This document shows, one piece after another, positions 51,773-59,282 of a DNA stretch of 64,000 bases. A program made the translations under genes and the position numbers. The notes beneath the pieces were generated by a model. It was given only the letters and a program-made list of their open reading frames with translations, was not told the origin of the DNA and did not search any database. Source of the stretch: Pseudacidobacterium ailaaui. Lineage in GTDB: Bacteria > Acidobacteriota > Terriglobia > Terriglobales > Acidobacteriaceae. Each line of letters opens with the position of its first letter. The first letter of the stretch is position 1. The stretch spans positions 2,821,001 through 2,885,000 of the forward strand of contig NZ_JIAL01000001.1 in NCBI RefSeq assembly GCF_000688455.1, read 5' to 3'.

Positions 51773-52465
51773 CTATATTCCCCCTGAGGCGAGAAAATCC
51801 ATGACTTTCCATAAAATAGGACGCACCGCAGCCGAAGCCTGCGGAGTTTGCGCGATGATGGACTGCGGCGGCTGCTGAAACGGCTCGCCGTCTTCAATTT
51901 CATGGGCGGCATTTTCAATGAGGGAAAACACGCTCTCGGGCGTGGCCTCGATGTGAAACTGCATCCCGATGGCGCGACCAAGCTGGAATGCCTGATTGGG
52001 AGTGACGCAAGTGCCAGCAAGTCGCACGGCCCCGGCTGGAAGGTCGAAGGTTTCTCCGTGCCAGTGGAGCGGTGTGAAGATTTCCGGCAAAAGGGCCCCG
52101 GCCTTTTCCTCAGTCACGCGACGCACGGGAAACCATCCGATTTCCTTTTGCTCGGCAGAATAGACCGGTGCACCCATGGCGCTGGCGATCATCTGCGCAC
52201 CAAGACAGACGCCAAAGATGACCCGGCCTGCTGCAAGCGCTTTGCCTACCAGACGCTTTTCCTCACGCAGCCAGGGATAAATGTGCTCATCGTTGACGCT
52301 CATGGGGCCGCCCATGAGAATGAGCATGTCAAACTCAGACAAGTCCGGAAGCGGATCGCCACGATACAGATGCGATCCGGTGATGGCATGTCCGGTTTCC
52401 ACGGCCCAATCGAGAATCGCAGCAGGACCTTCGAATGCGATGTGCTGAAGAAAGTGAAGGCGCAT
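51773..52465 (-). CDS. Class I glutamine amidotransferase-like protein
   Basis: GATase1-fold domain that would release ammonia from glutamine. The catalytic triad is present: Cys87 in FGVCLGAQ, His171 and Glu173 in QFHIEATPES. 230 residues with no synthetase domain attached; the C-terminal 30 residues (PQSIIAQTPQASAAVRP) extend past the fold. Relatives are often annotated as GMP synthase subunit-like or gamma-glutamyl-hydrolase-like. Last of five minus-strand genes, starting 9 bases after the inositol monophosphatase family gene. Confidence 0.88.
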   Translation of the reverse strand: MRLHFLQHIAFEGPAAILDWAVETGHAITGSHLYRGDPLPDLSEFDMLILMGGPMSVNDEHIYPWLREEKRLVGKALAAGRVIFGVCLGAQMIASAMGAPVYSAEQKEIGWFPVRRVTEEKAGALLPEIFTPLHWHGETFDLPAGAVRLAGTCVTPNQAFQLGRAIGMQFHIEATPESVFSLIENAAHEIEDGEPFQQPPQSIIAQTPQASAAVRPILWKVMDFLASGGI

Positions 52466-52474
52466 GGAGGTGCT

Positions 52475-53368
52475 CTATCGGCTGCGTTCTGCGCGACGCT
52501 CTGCGAACTCCTTGGGAGTGGGAATGGGGTCAAGATTGCGGCCTGCGAACATGTCCTGAAAGAGCGAGACAATTTCGTTCAGGATAAGCCCGTTGGTAGC
52601 CAGTACTTCTTTGCTGTTCAGTCTGAATGGGCTGCCGTCAAAGGTTGTGACGCTGCCGCCGGCCTCCATCACCAGCAGAGCACCCGCGGAGGTGTCCCAC
52701 GGATTCAGGTTGAATTCCCAGTATCCATCAAAGCGGCCGCAGGCCGTATAGGCCAGGTCAAGCGCCGCGGAACCCGCGCGTCGCACCCCGTGCGAGCGCA
52801 GCGTCATCTGGTGGTAAAAATGAACATTCGGGTTCTGGTGGCGCGAGCGGCTGGGAAATCCTGTAGCGACCAGGCACTCGGCCAGATCATTGGTGCCAGA
52901 CACATGGATCTTCTTTCCATTGCAATACGCCCCCTTACCTTTTTCCGCAACGAACAGCTCATCCCGGGTCGGATCATACACAATTCCCGCTGTCAGAATG
53001 CCGTCTGCATCCGGAGCAAGGCCGGCAGGCCGGTGCTCCAGGCCAAGAGAGACGCAAAAGACCGGGAATCCATGGGCAAAATTCGTAGTCCCGTCAAGGG
53101 GATCGACATACCAGCGGTATTCACAGTCAAGGTTGTCTCGGGTACCCTCTTCGCCGTAAATACCATGACCGGGAAACTTTTGCCGCAGTCGTTCGACGAT
53201 GAGTTTTTCCGATGCGCGGTCCGCTTCCGTGACAAGGTCCACATCCCCTTTGTATTCGGCGGCGACTCCGCGATGATAAAAGTCGCGGATGAGCGCTCCG
53301 GCTTCGCAGGCTATGACAGCGGCAGGCGCGGCAAATTCCAGACCGACATTTTGCGGCAGTTGCGTCAA
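52475..53368 (-). CDS. Inositol monophosphatase family protein
   Basis: Mg2+-dependent phosphatase of the IMPase/CysQ/FBPase superfamily. Metal-binding sites: GEEG (near 73), WYVDPLDGTTNFAHGFP (the WxDPxDG motif) and WDTSAGALLVMEAGG (C-terminal motif). Insertion GLAPDADGILTAG near 115 is longer than usual. 297 residues. Overlaps the Hfq-like gene by 4 bp (ATGA). The physiological substrate could be inositol-1-phosphate, another sugar phosphate or PAP. Confidence 0.93.
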   Translation of the reverse strand: MTQLPQNVGLEFAAPAAVIACEAGALIRDFYHRGVAAEYKGDVDLVTEADRASEKLIVERLRQKFPGHGIYGEEGTRDNLDCEYRWYVDPLDGTTNFAHGFPVFCVSLGLEHRPAGLAPDADGILTAGIVYDPTRDELFVAEKGKGAYCNGKKIHVSGTNDLAECLVATGFPSRSRHQNPNVHFYHQMTLRSHGVRRAGSAALDLAYTACGRFDGYWEFNLNPWDTSAGALLVMEAGGSVTTFDGSPFRLNSKEVLATNGLILNEIVSLFQDMFAGRNLDPIPTPKEFAERRAERSR

Positions 53369-53691
53369 TGCTGTTCTCCCAGGGCAGAGTTCTGAGTTTC
53401 TTCCGACGTGCGGCGGGCACTGCGGCTGCGTCCGGCCTGGCGGCCGGTCTGTTCGGTGATGGTGCGGATCTGTTGCTTGTAGATAAACAGGTTTGGCTTG
53501 CCCTCCCGCGTGAGGCGTACCATGCGGTCATCAAAATATTCAATCCAACCGGAGACTGTCTCACCATCGCGCAACTTGATGGCAACGGGAGTCTGTTTCT
53601 CACTCAGGGAGCGCAGATACAGCGCTTCCTGTCCGGTATCTCCCGGGGGTGGGGTCTTTTGTTTTCTGCGTGGGGAATACGAAGCAGGCAT
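53365..53691 (-). CDS. Hfq-like Sm-fold RNA chaperone
   Basis: Sm-like protein. I place the start at 53691, giving MPASYSPRRK; the frame continues to 53724. Residues about 25-78 follow the Hfq pattern: EALYLRSLSEKQTPVAIKLRDGE (helix and Sm1) and IRTITEQ after the Sm2 strand. The nucleotide-binding Sm2 motif reads IYKQQI where Hfq has VYKHAI, so the conserved His is Gln. The N-terminus is basic and proline-rich and the tail (about 80-108) is arginine/serine-rich, unlike E. coli Hfq. Overlaps the phosphatase gene by 4 bp. Likely RNA-binding; whether it acts as a genuine sRNA chaperone is uncertain. Confidence 0.8.
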   Translation of the reverse strand: MPASYSPRRKQKTPPPGDTGQEALYLRSLSEKQTPVAIKLRDGETVSGWIEYFDDRMVRLTREGKPNLFIYKQQIRTITEQTGRQAGRSRSARRTSEETQNSALGEQH

Positions 53692-53704
53692 GACCTCATT
53701 GTAT

Positions 53705-54601
53705 CTACTGGCGCGGAGAAGCATAATATCCGGTACGGTGCCGCACGGTGTAGTGCGCGCCTGCGGGCTGTTTGACCGTGACTGTAATAGTGCGAAAGTC
53801 AGAATCTGTGCGGCGGTGCTCGGGGTAGTAGGCCAGCAGGTATTGGGTCCTCAGGTCCTCTGATACTTTCTGGAAGGCTTCAGGCAGGTGTGCTGCATCG
53901 GCATAAAAATATTTGCCTCCGGTCTCTTGCGAGAGTGTGATCATGGCGTGCTCGCCCCCGGTGTCGCGGCCAGCATCGGCCTGAATGGGAACATCAATAA
54001 TGCTGTAAACCATGGTTTCCGAGCGAACCGCCTGTTCGAGCGCGTCGGCATAATCCACGCCTTTGACTGTATTGCCGCCATCTGAAATCAGCACAAGCAC
54101 TTTACGTCCGGGACGGCTGTTCAGGCTCTGCGCTGAAAGATAAACAGCGTCGTAAAGAGCCGTCGCTGGACCGGTGCGCAAATTTTCAATCCCATAATCA
54201 ATTCGGCTGAGCTTATTGGTGAAGGGAACCACTTCGCGGACGTCATCGGAGAATTCGATCAAGTCGAGGCTGTCTTGCGGACGCAGGAGCGAGTGGACGA
54301 AGTTGTGTGCTGCGCGTTTCTCAATGGCGAGGTCTTTATTGACACTACCGCTGGTATCGACAGCAAGAACGATGGAAAGCGGCATGTTGGACTGTTTTTC
54401 AAAAACAGCAATTTTTTGCGGATGACCATCTTCCGCGATCGTGAAATCTTCCTGAGTAAGTCCGCTGACAGGAGATCCGTTCTGATCAGTCACATTGACA
54501 AAGACATTGACCAGATGCACATCCACACGGATCGGGGGGACACTCTGTGCATACAACCCTGAGGTGAAAAACATAAGCGCGATGGCCAGGATCTGCTTCA
54601 T
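53705..54601 (-). CDS. Secreted VWFA-domain protein of acidobacterial type
   Basis: Signal peptide (cleavage near GLYAQ) and a von Willebrand A domain with MIDAS motif DTSGS (residues 82-86) and conserved TGPATALYDAV and ISDGGNT. The N-terminal leader (VNVFVNVTDQNGSPVSGL) and the C-terminal YLLAYYPEHRRTDSDFRTITV segment are typical of the VWFA-related domain abundant in acidobacteria. 298 residues. Its ATG overlaps the MoaD-MoaE stop by 4 bp. Partner and role unknown; probably cell-surface or periplasmic protein binding. Confidence 0.9.
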   Translation of the reverse strand: MKQILAIALMFFTSGLYAQSVPPIRVDVHLVNVFVNVTDQNGSPVSGLTQEDFTIAEDGHPQKIAVFEKQSNMPLSIVLAVDTSGSVNKDLAIEKRAAHNFVHSLLRPQDSLDLIEFSDDVREVVPFTNKLSRIDYGIENLRTGPATALYDAVYLSAQSLNSRPGRKVLVLISDGGNTVKGVDYADALEQAVRSETMVYSIIDVPIQADAGRDTGGEHAMITLSQETGGKYFYADAAHLPEAFQKVSEDLRTQYLLAYYPEHRRTDSDFRTITVTVKQPAGAHYTVRHRTGYYASPRQ

Positions 54602-55296
54602 GTTGCAAGCGGGCCTCGCAGTTCCTGAGCAAAAGGCTCACCATCGGCCCAGACGGCCCCGTCCTCAAAGTACTCCTTCTTCCAGATGGGAACCGTCTTT
54701 TTCAGCGTGTCGATCAGCCAGCGGCAGGCATCAAAGGCCGCAGACCGGTGCGCGGAAGCCACGGCAATCAGCACGCTGGTTTCGCCGATATGGAGTTTTC
54801 CAAGTCTGTGGACCAGAAGGACATCGCGGACCGGAAAGCGCTTCAATGTTTCCTGCGCCAGCGATTGCATTTGTTTGAGCGCCATCTCTTCATAAGCCTC
54901 GTATACCAGGTAGAGTGTGCGCCGACCGCGTGTATGGTTCCGTACGATGCCATCAAAAATCACGACCGCACCATCTTCGCCCTGCTTGAGTTTGTTCATG
55001 AGAGCGTCGGCATGAATAGGATCGTGTACGAGGGCAACATGGGAAGAGAGATTGCCTCCGCTGACCGGGGGAAGCAGCGCAACTTCGTCGCCTTCGGTAA
55101 GCGGATGAGTGGGGCCGGCATATTGCTGGTTTACCGCCACGGCGATCGAGTCCAGAAGCTGAGCATGCTGCGGTGCACGTGCGCGAAAATAATCAAGCAG
55201 CGTAGCGACGGCCGCCCCGGCCGGCATTTCCAGCGATTCAACTGCTGCGGGAAAAAGGTCCCTGAGGACGCCAAACATCAGGACACGCACGTGCAT
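54598..55296 (-). CDS. Fused MoaD-MoaE molybdopterin synthase
   Basis: Single polypeptide with both subunits of molybdopterin synthase, which converts cPMP to molybdopterin. Start at 55296 (MHVRVLMFGVL), the normal MoaD beginning; the frame opens upstream to 55374. MoaD occupies residues 1-81 and ends ALLPPVSGG; MoaE follows at once and has the active-site segment TLKKTVPIWKKEYFEDG and AHRSAAFDACRWLID. In free MoaD the terminal Gly-Gly carries the thiocarboxylate; here it is internal (80-81), so the fusion must be cleaved or work differently. Mycobacterium MoaX is a known fused precedent. It heads a five-gene operon. Confidence 0.9.
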   Translation of the reverse strand: MHVRVLMFGVLRDLFPAAVESLEMPAGAAVATLLDYFRARAPQHAQLLDSIAVAVNQQYAGPTHPLTEGDEVALLPPVSGGNLSSHVALVHDPIHADALMNKLKQGEDGAVVIFDGIVRNHTRGRRTLYLVYEAYEEMALKQMQSLAQETLKRFPVRDVLLVHRLGKLHIGETSVLIAVASAHRSAAFDACRWLIDTLKKTVPIWKKEYFEDGAVWADGEPFAQELRGPLAT

Positions 55297-55449
55297 ACCT
55301 ACAGAATACTGTTGTTTAGACGCAGAGACGAAGCGGGATGAAAGCGGAAGCAGGGCTGCCGCAACTCCCGTCAAGATTTTCAGTCATCCTTGAGCGGGAG
55401 CGTGTACAGATGTAGCGAGAATTCCGATATAATCCAGTAGAACAAACCT

Positions 55450-55542
55450 GGAGAGATGGCCGAGTGGCTGAAGGCGGCGGTTTGCTAAACCGTTATAGGG
55501 CCAAAAGCTCTATCGAGGGTTCGAATCCCTCTCTCTCCGCCA
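55450..55542 (+). tRNA. tRNA-Ser (anticodon GCT)
   Basis: Complete cloverleaf: acceptor GGAGAGA (55450-55456) with TCTCTCC (55532-55538), anticodon loop TTGCTAA with GCT, a long variable arm (class II), T-arm GAGGG-TTCGAAT-CCCTC, discriminator G and an encoded CCA end (55540-55542). It decodes AGC/AGU. It stands alone between the fused moaD-moaE gene and the convergent phosphatase gene; no integrase or repeated tRNA end was seen nearby. Confidence 0.97.
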
Positions 55543-55583
55543 GCATCCTGTTTTCGCTTCGGATTCACCCTGGGTCCGGAACG

Positions 55584-56246
55584 CTACATTCCTCCCTGTC
55601 CGATGTCCATGCTTTTGGCGATGGGATTACGCTCATCAATATATTTTTCGATGACTTCGTGGAGTATCCCTTTGGCTTCCAGGATGAATTCCACAGCATC
55701 GCGGCCTGCTCCGTGCCCGCCTGGATTGGGTGTAATGTAATGGGCCGCATCCTTTACCTGTTTGCGGGCGTTTGCCACAGCGATGGAAAGTCCCACCTCG
55801 CGCATGACCGGTAAATCAATCACGTCATCACCTACATATGCAATTTGCTCAAGGGAGATGGATTCTTTTTCCATGATCTCGCGCACGGCCTGCATTTTGA
55901 ATGCCTGTCCCATATAAACGAATTCAAGCCGTAGATCACGGGCCCGCAGGGCCACTGTTTCCGAAATGCGTTTTGTAATGATGCCGCATTTCATCCCTCC
56001 CAGGCGGGCAAGAGAGATGCCGGAGCCATCATGCGCATGGAAGCCTTTGGCCTCGACCATGTTGGCTGAGTGGATTGCATAACCGCCCTTGCTCTCCATT
56101 TCCTGAGCCTGGGCCGCGGTTGTGTGACTCGGGGCTGGCGCCGGAAAGATCCAGATGCCTCCGTCTGTGAGCACTCCGTCTACGTCAAAAAGAATGACCT
56201 TGATGCGCCGGGCGCGTTCTTCCGCAGAGAGATTTTGTGTTGGCAT
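55584..56246 (-). CDS. KdsC-like HAD phosphatase with insertion
   Basis: HAD-superfamily phosphatase like 3-deoxy-D-manno-octulosonate 8-phosphate phosphatase, needed for lipopolysaccharide Kdo. Nucleophile motif LFDVDGVLTDGG (Asp21, Asp23), GIITKR (motif II-type), and GDDVIDLPVM (residues 139-148). Compared with ordinary KdsC there is an insertion of roughly 25 residues between the nucleophile loop and KGFHAHDGSGISLA, which contains PAPAPSHTTAAQAQ. Start at 56246 chosen as the first Met near the fold; the open frame extends much further upstream, antisense to thiE, without family likeness. Confidence 0.88.
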   Translation of the reverse strand: MPTQNLSAEERARRIKVILFDVDGVLTDGGIWIFPAPAPSHTTAAQAQEMESKGGYAIHSANMVEAKGFHAHDGSGISLARLGGMKCGIITKRISETVALRARDLRLEFVYMGQAFKMQAVREIMEKESISLEQIAYVGDDVIDLPVMREVGLSIAVANARKQVKDAAHYITPNPGGHGAGRDAVEFILEAKGILHEVIEKYIDERNPIAKSMDIGQGGM

Positions 56247-56319
56247 ATATCTGCATTTTAGCGAGGAACAGAACGGGCTTCTTACGTAGACCAAACGGTA
56301 TATTCTGGATACAGAATCT

Positions 56320-56964
56320 ATGGCTCTCCAGTTGCCAAAGCTGTATCCCATTTTGGATGCCGGCTTACTGCCAACCGACCGTCGGGAAGAGTTTTTAGCG
56401 CATCTGATTGCTGCTCTGGCAAATGCAGGCGTGACCTTGCTGCAATACAGAAACAAACTGGGGCCAGAGGACCGGATTCTTGCTGATGCTGAAATCATCA
56501 GGTATGCCGCCGATGGCAGGCTTACGCTAATCATGAATGACCATCCGCATCTGGCCCTACAGGCCAGTTTTGACGGAGCACATGTAGGCCAGAACGACAT
56601 TTCTCCTCAAGAGGCGCGCAAAATCCTTGGCCCCGGGAAGATACTCGGTGTTTCCACCCATAACCGTCTCCAACTGGAAGCGGCCCAGGCACAGCCGGTG
56701 GACTACGTTGCCATCGGTCCTGTATTTCCTACTTCAACCAAGTCAAATGCAGATCCTGTGGTGGGTCTGGACGGAGTGTCTGAAGCACGCAGATTGACAG
56801 CAAAACCACTGGTGGCCATCGGTGGAATGACACTCGCAAATGCGCCGCAGGTGCTCAAAGCAGGTGCGGACTCCATAGCCGTAATCTCAGCAATTTTTCA
56901 ACAAAGTGATATGGCGGCAACGGAAGCAGGAAAATTCATCCACGCTCTGAAGACATTTGCCTAG
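56320..56964 (+). CDS. thiE: Thiamine-phosphate synthase-like protein
   Basis: TIM-barrel enzyme that couples HMP-pyrophosphate to thiazole phosphate to make thiamine phosphate. Motifs: LLQYRNKLGPED (canonical QLRxK position), MNDHPHLAL, GAHVGQNDISPQEAR, VDYVAIGPVFPTSTK and PLVAIGGMTLANAP. 214 residues is normal. No TPP riboswitch was recognised upstream and no other thi gene is near, so it may be regulated separately. Confidence 0.92.
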   Translation: MALQLPKLYPILDAGLLPTDRREEFLAHLIAALANAGVTLLQYRNKLGPEDRILADAEIIRYAADGRLTLIMNDHPHLALQASFDGAHVGQNDISPQEARKILGPGKILGVSTHNRLQLEAAQAQPVDYVAIGPVFPTSTKSNADPVVGLDGVSEARRLTAKPLVAIGGMTLANAPQVLKAGADSIAVISAIFQQSDMAATEAGKFIHALKTFA

Positions 56965-57283
56965 AGATTGACCATGGCCATTGCGAACCGTGGTTCCAGG
57001 AGAGTATGGCAGGGTCACCGGCCTCTTCCTGGCGGGCGCTTTACTGTATTGTGTTGCGCGGGGAGCGCTAGATTTGGACATGCAGGCTACCAGACAGGGA
57101 AGCGAGAAGAGCGGATGGCGCAAATTTCCGGTGCGGCGGGGACCATCCGCGGCTGTCCACTGGTCTATCATTCAATTCCAAAAATTATCTCTAATCTAAC
57201 GAACGCATTCTATTGAATTTGCATCTGTCTGGAGTGGGGCCCGATAACGCGGGCTGGGCCAAATTCTTCAGAACGGAAGGCGC
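56965..57283. other. Intergenic region, no gene supported
   Basis: A 319-base gap between thiE and glgE. Short open frames exist (one with a hydrophobic stretch at 57010-57080), but none has a ribosome binding site, normal start or family likeness. The second half is AT-rich (57170-57230) and could hold the glgE promoter. Confidence 0.5.
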
Positions 57284-59278
57284 ATGGCAAAACCGAAGGA
57301 CGGAAGACGGCGCGTCGTCATTGAGCATGTTTCGCCTGAGTTGGATGCAGGCAGATTTCCTGTCAAACGCACCGTGGGAGACGCCGTCGAGGTTGAGGCC
57401 GATGTTTTTGCCGATGGTCATGACCACGTGGCCTGCCGGGTGCTGTATCGCCATGAAGATGAGCGCAACTGGTCAAGTGTAAAGATGGAAGCCCGCGAGA
57501 ATGACCGCTGGCACGCTTCCTTTGTGGTGACAAAAATTGGCCGTTACGTCTATACCATTGCTGGCCGCATTGATCACTTTGACACATGGCGGAGCGACCT
57601 GATGAAGCGTATTGAGGCTGGTCAGGACGTTGCACTGGAACTTCAGACGGGCGCGGTCCTGGTGGAACAGGCAGCCAAGCGCGCCCGGGGCAAAGAGGCG
57701 AACCAACTTCGGCGTTGGGCTGAAGTGCTGAAAGCCAGAAGCGACAGCCAGGAGGCCAAAACAGCCGCCCTCGATCCGGCGCTCGCGGAAATGATGGAGA
57801 GGTTCCCTGATACGTCTCTTGAAACCAGGTACGAAAGGGAGCTTCGAATTGTGGTAGATCGTGAAAGGGCCCGCTTTTCCTCCTGGTACGAACTGTTTCC
57901 GCGCTCCTGTTCTGCGGTTGCCGGCGTGCATGGCACGTTTGCTGATGTGGAAGCGCGACTGGAGTATCTTTCTCGATTGGGGTTCGATGTGCTCTATCTT
58001 CCGCCCATCCATCCCATTGGCCGGAGCTTCCGGAAAGGGAAAAATAACTCTGTAACGGCTGAGGTCGAAGATGTGGGAAGTCCGTGGGCCATTGGGGCCG
58101 AGCAGGGCGGCCACACGGCGATTCACCCACAGTTAGGCACGTTGGAGGATTTCCAGAAGCTGCTCCAAAGCGTAAAAAAGTTCGGAATGGAGATTGCCCT
58201 CGATATTGCTTTCCAATGCTCGCCGGACCATCCTTGGGTGAAAGAGCATCCAGAATGGTTCCGCAGGCGGGCGGATGGTTCCATTCAATACGCAGAAAAT
58301 CCACCCAAAAAATATCAGGACATCTATCCCCTTAACTTTGAAAGCGAAGACTGGAAGGGTTTGTGGGATGAGCTGAAGAAAGTCTTTCTGTTCTGGATTG
58401 AGCAGGGTGTGCGCATCTTTCGTGTGGACAATCCTCATACCAAGGCCTTTCCCTTTTGGGAATGGGTGATTGAGGAGATCAAGTCAGTGTATCCGGATGT
58501 CCTTTTCCTGTCGGAAGCATTTACCCGCCCTCGCGTCATGGAGCGATTGGCGAAGCTCGGCTTTTCGCAGTCGTACACCTACTTTACGTGGAGAAATACA
58601 AAAGAAGAGCTTACGGCCTACATGCAGGAGCTGACGCTATCAGAAATGCGGGAATACTTCCGGCCCAACTTCTGGCCGAACACCCCTGATATTTTGCCAG
58701 AATCCCTGCAGAGCGGCGGCAGGCCTGCATTTCTGGCCCGGCTGGTACTGGCAGCTACATTAGGGGCCAGCTATGGGATCTATGGTCCGGCCTTTGAATT
58801 GTTGGAAAATACTCCCATCCGGCCGGGCAGTGAAGAGTATCTGAACTCAGAGAAGTATGAGCTGCGACACTGGGACCTGGATGCTTCGCACAGCATTGCG
58901 CCGGTGATTGAAAAAGTAAATCGTGCACGCCGAGAAAACCGCGCGCTTCAGGCATCTCACGCGCTTACGTTTCACGAGACAGACAATCCATATCTGATTT
59001 GCTACAGCAAGCAGAGCATGGATGGAAAGAACACGGTTTTGGTGGCGGTAAATCTAGATCCGTACCATGTTCAGTCTGGCTGGGTCACACTGAATCTGGA
59101 AAGGATGGGGCTTTTTCCGGACGAGCCTTTTCAGGTGCTGGACGAGCTGACGGGTCATCGCTACCTGTGGCAAGGTGCACGGAATTACATCGAGCTTTCG
59201 CCACAAACAATTCCGGCGCATATTTTCCGCGTTTTAAGACATATCCGTTCCGAAAAAGACTTTGATTATTACCAGTGA
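57284..59278 (+). CDS. glgE: Alpha-1,4-glucan:maltose-1-phosphate maltosyltransferase GlgE
   Basis: Transfers maltose from maltose-1-phosphate to alpha-glucan chains (GH13_3). GGAAGG just upstream supports the ATG at 57284. Domains: N-terminal beta-sandwich (about 1-100), long helical linker (130-205), catalytic barrel with [34 protein letters not shown], nucleophile Asp in [18 protein letters not shown], and Glu in [10 protein letters not shown], then the C-terminal domain. 664 residues is normal for GlgE. It is followed, stop-to-start within 5 bases, by the TreS-Pep2 fusion that makes its substrate. Confidence 0.95.
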   Translation: MAKPKDGRRRVVIEHVSPELDAGRFPVKRTVGDAVEVEADVFADGHDHVACRVLYRHEDERNWSSVKMEARENDRWHASFVVTKIGRYVYTIAGRIDHFDTWRSDLMKRIEAGQDVALELQTGAVLVEQAAKRARGKEANQLRRWAEVLKARSDSQEAKTAALDPALAEMMERFPDTSLETRYERELRIVVDRERARFSSWYELFPRSCSAVAGVHGTFADVEARLEYLSRLGFDVLYLPPIHPIGRSFRKGKNNSVTAEVEDVGSPWAIGAEQGGHTAIHPQLGTLEDFQKLLQSVKKFGMEIALDIAFQCSPDHPWVKEHPEWFRRRADGSIQYAENPPKKYQDIYPLNFESEDWKGLWDELKKVFLFWIEQGVRIFRVDNPHTKAFPFWEWVIEEIKSVYPDVLFLSEAFTRPRVMERLAKLGFSQSYTYFTWRNTKEELTAYMQELTLSEMREYFRPNFWPNTPDILPESLQSGGRPAFLARLVLAATLGASYGIYGPAFELLENTPIRPGSEEYLNSEKYELRHWDLDASHSIAPVIEKVNRARRENRALQASHALTFHETDNPYLICYSKQSMDGKNTVLVAVNLDPYHVQSGWVTLNLERMGLFPDEPFQVLDELTGHRYLWQGARNYIELSPQTIPAHIFRVLRHIRSEKDFDYYQ

Positions 59279-59282
59279 AGAC

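Noticed and set aside
51848-53395. 515-residue plus-strand open frame
   Set aside because: It lies antisense across the amidotransferase and inositol monophosphatase family genes, both with clear catalytic motifs; the long frame is a consequence of GC-rich codon use.
55450-55542. tRNA-Ser as attachment site of a mobile element
   Set aside because: No integrase gene, no partial repeat of the tRNA 3' end and ordinary housekeeping genes on both sides.
56247-56319. Possible TPP riboswitch before thiE
   Set aside because: The 73-base gap is too short and lacks the conserved thi-box CUGAGA element.
56968-57216. Short open frames between thiE and glgE
   Set aside because: Non-standard or unsupported starts, no ribosome binding site, and no likeness to known proteins.
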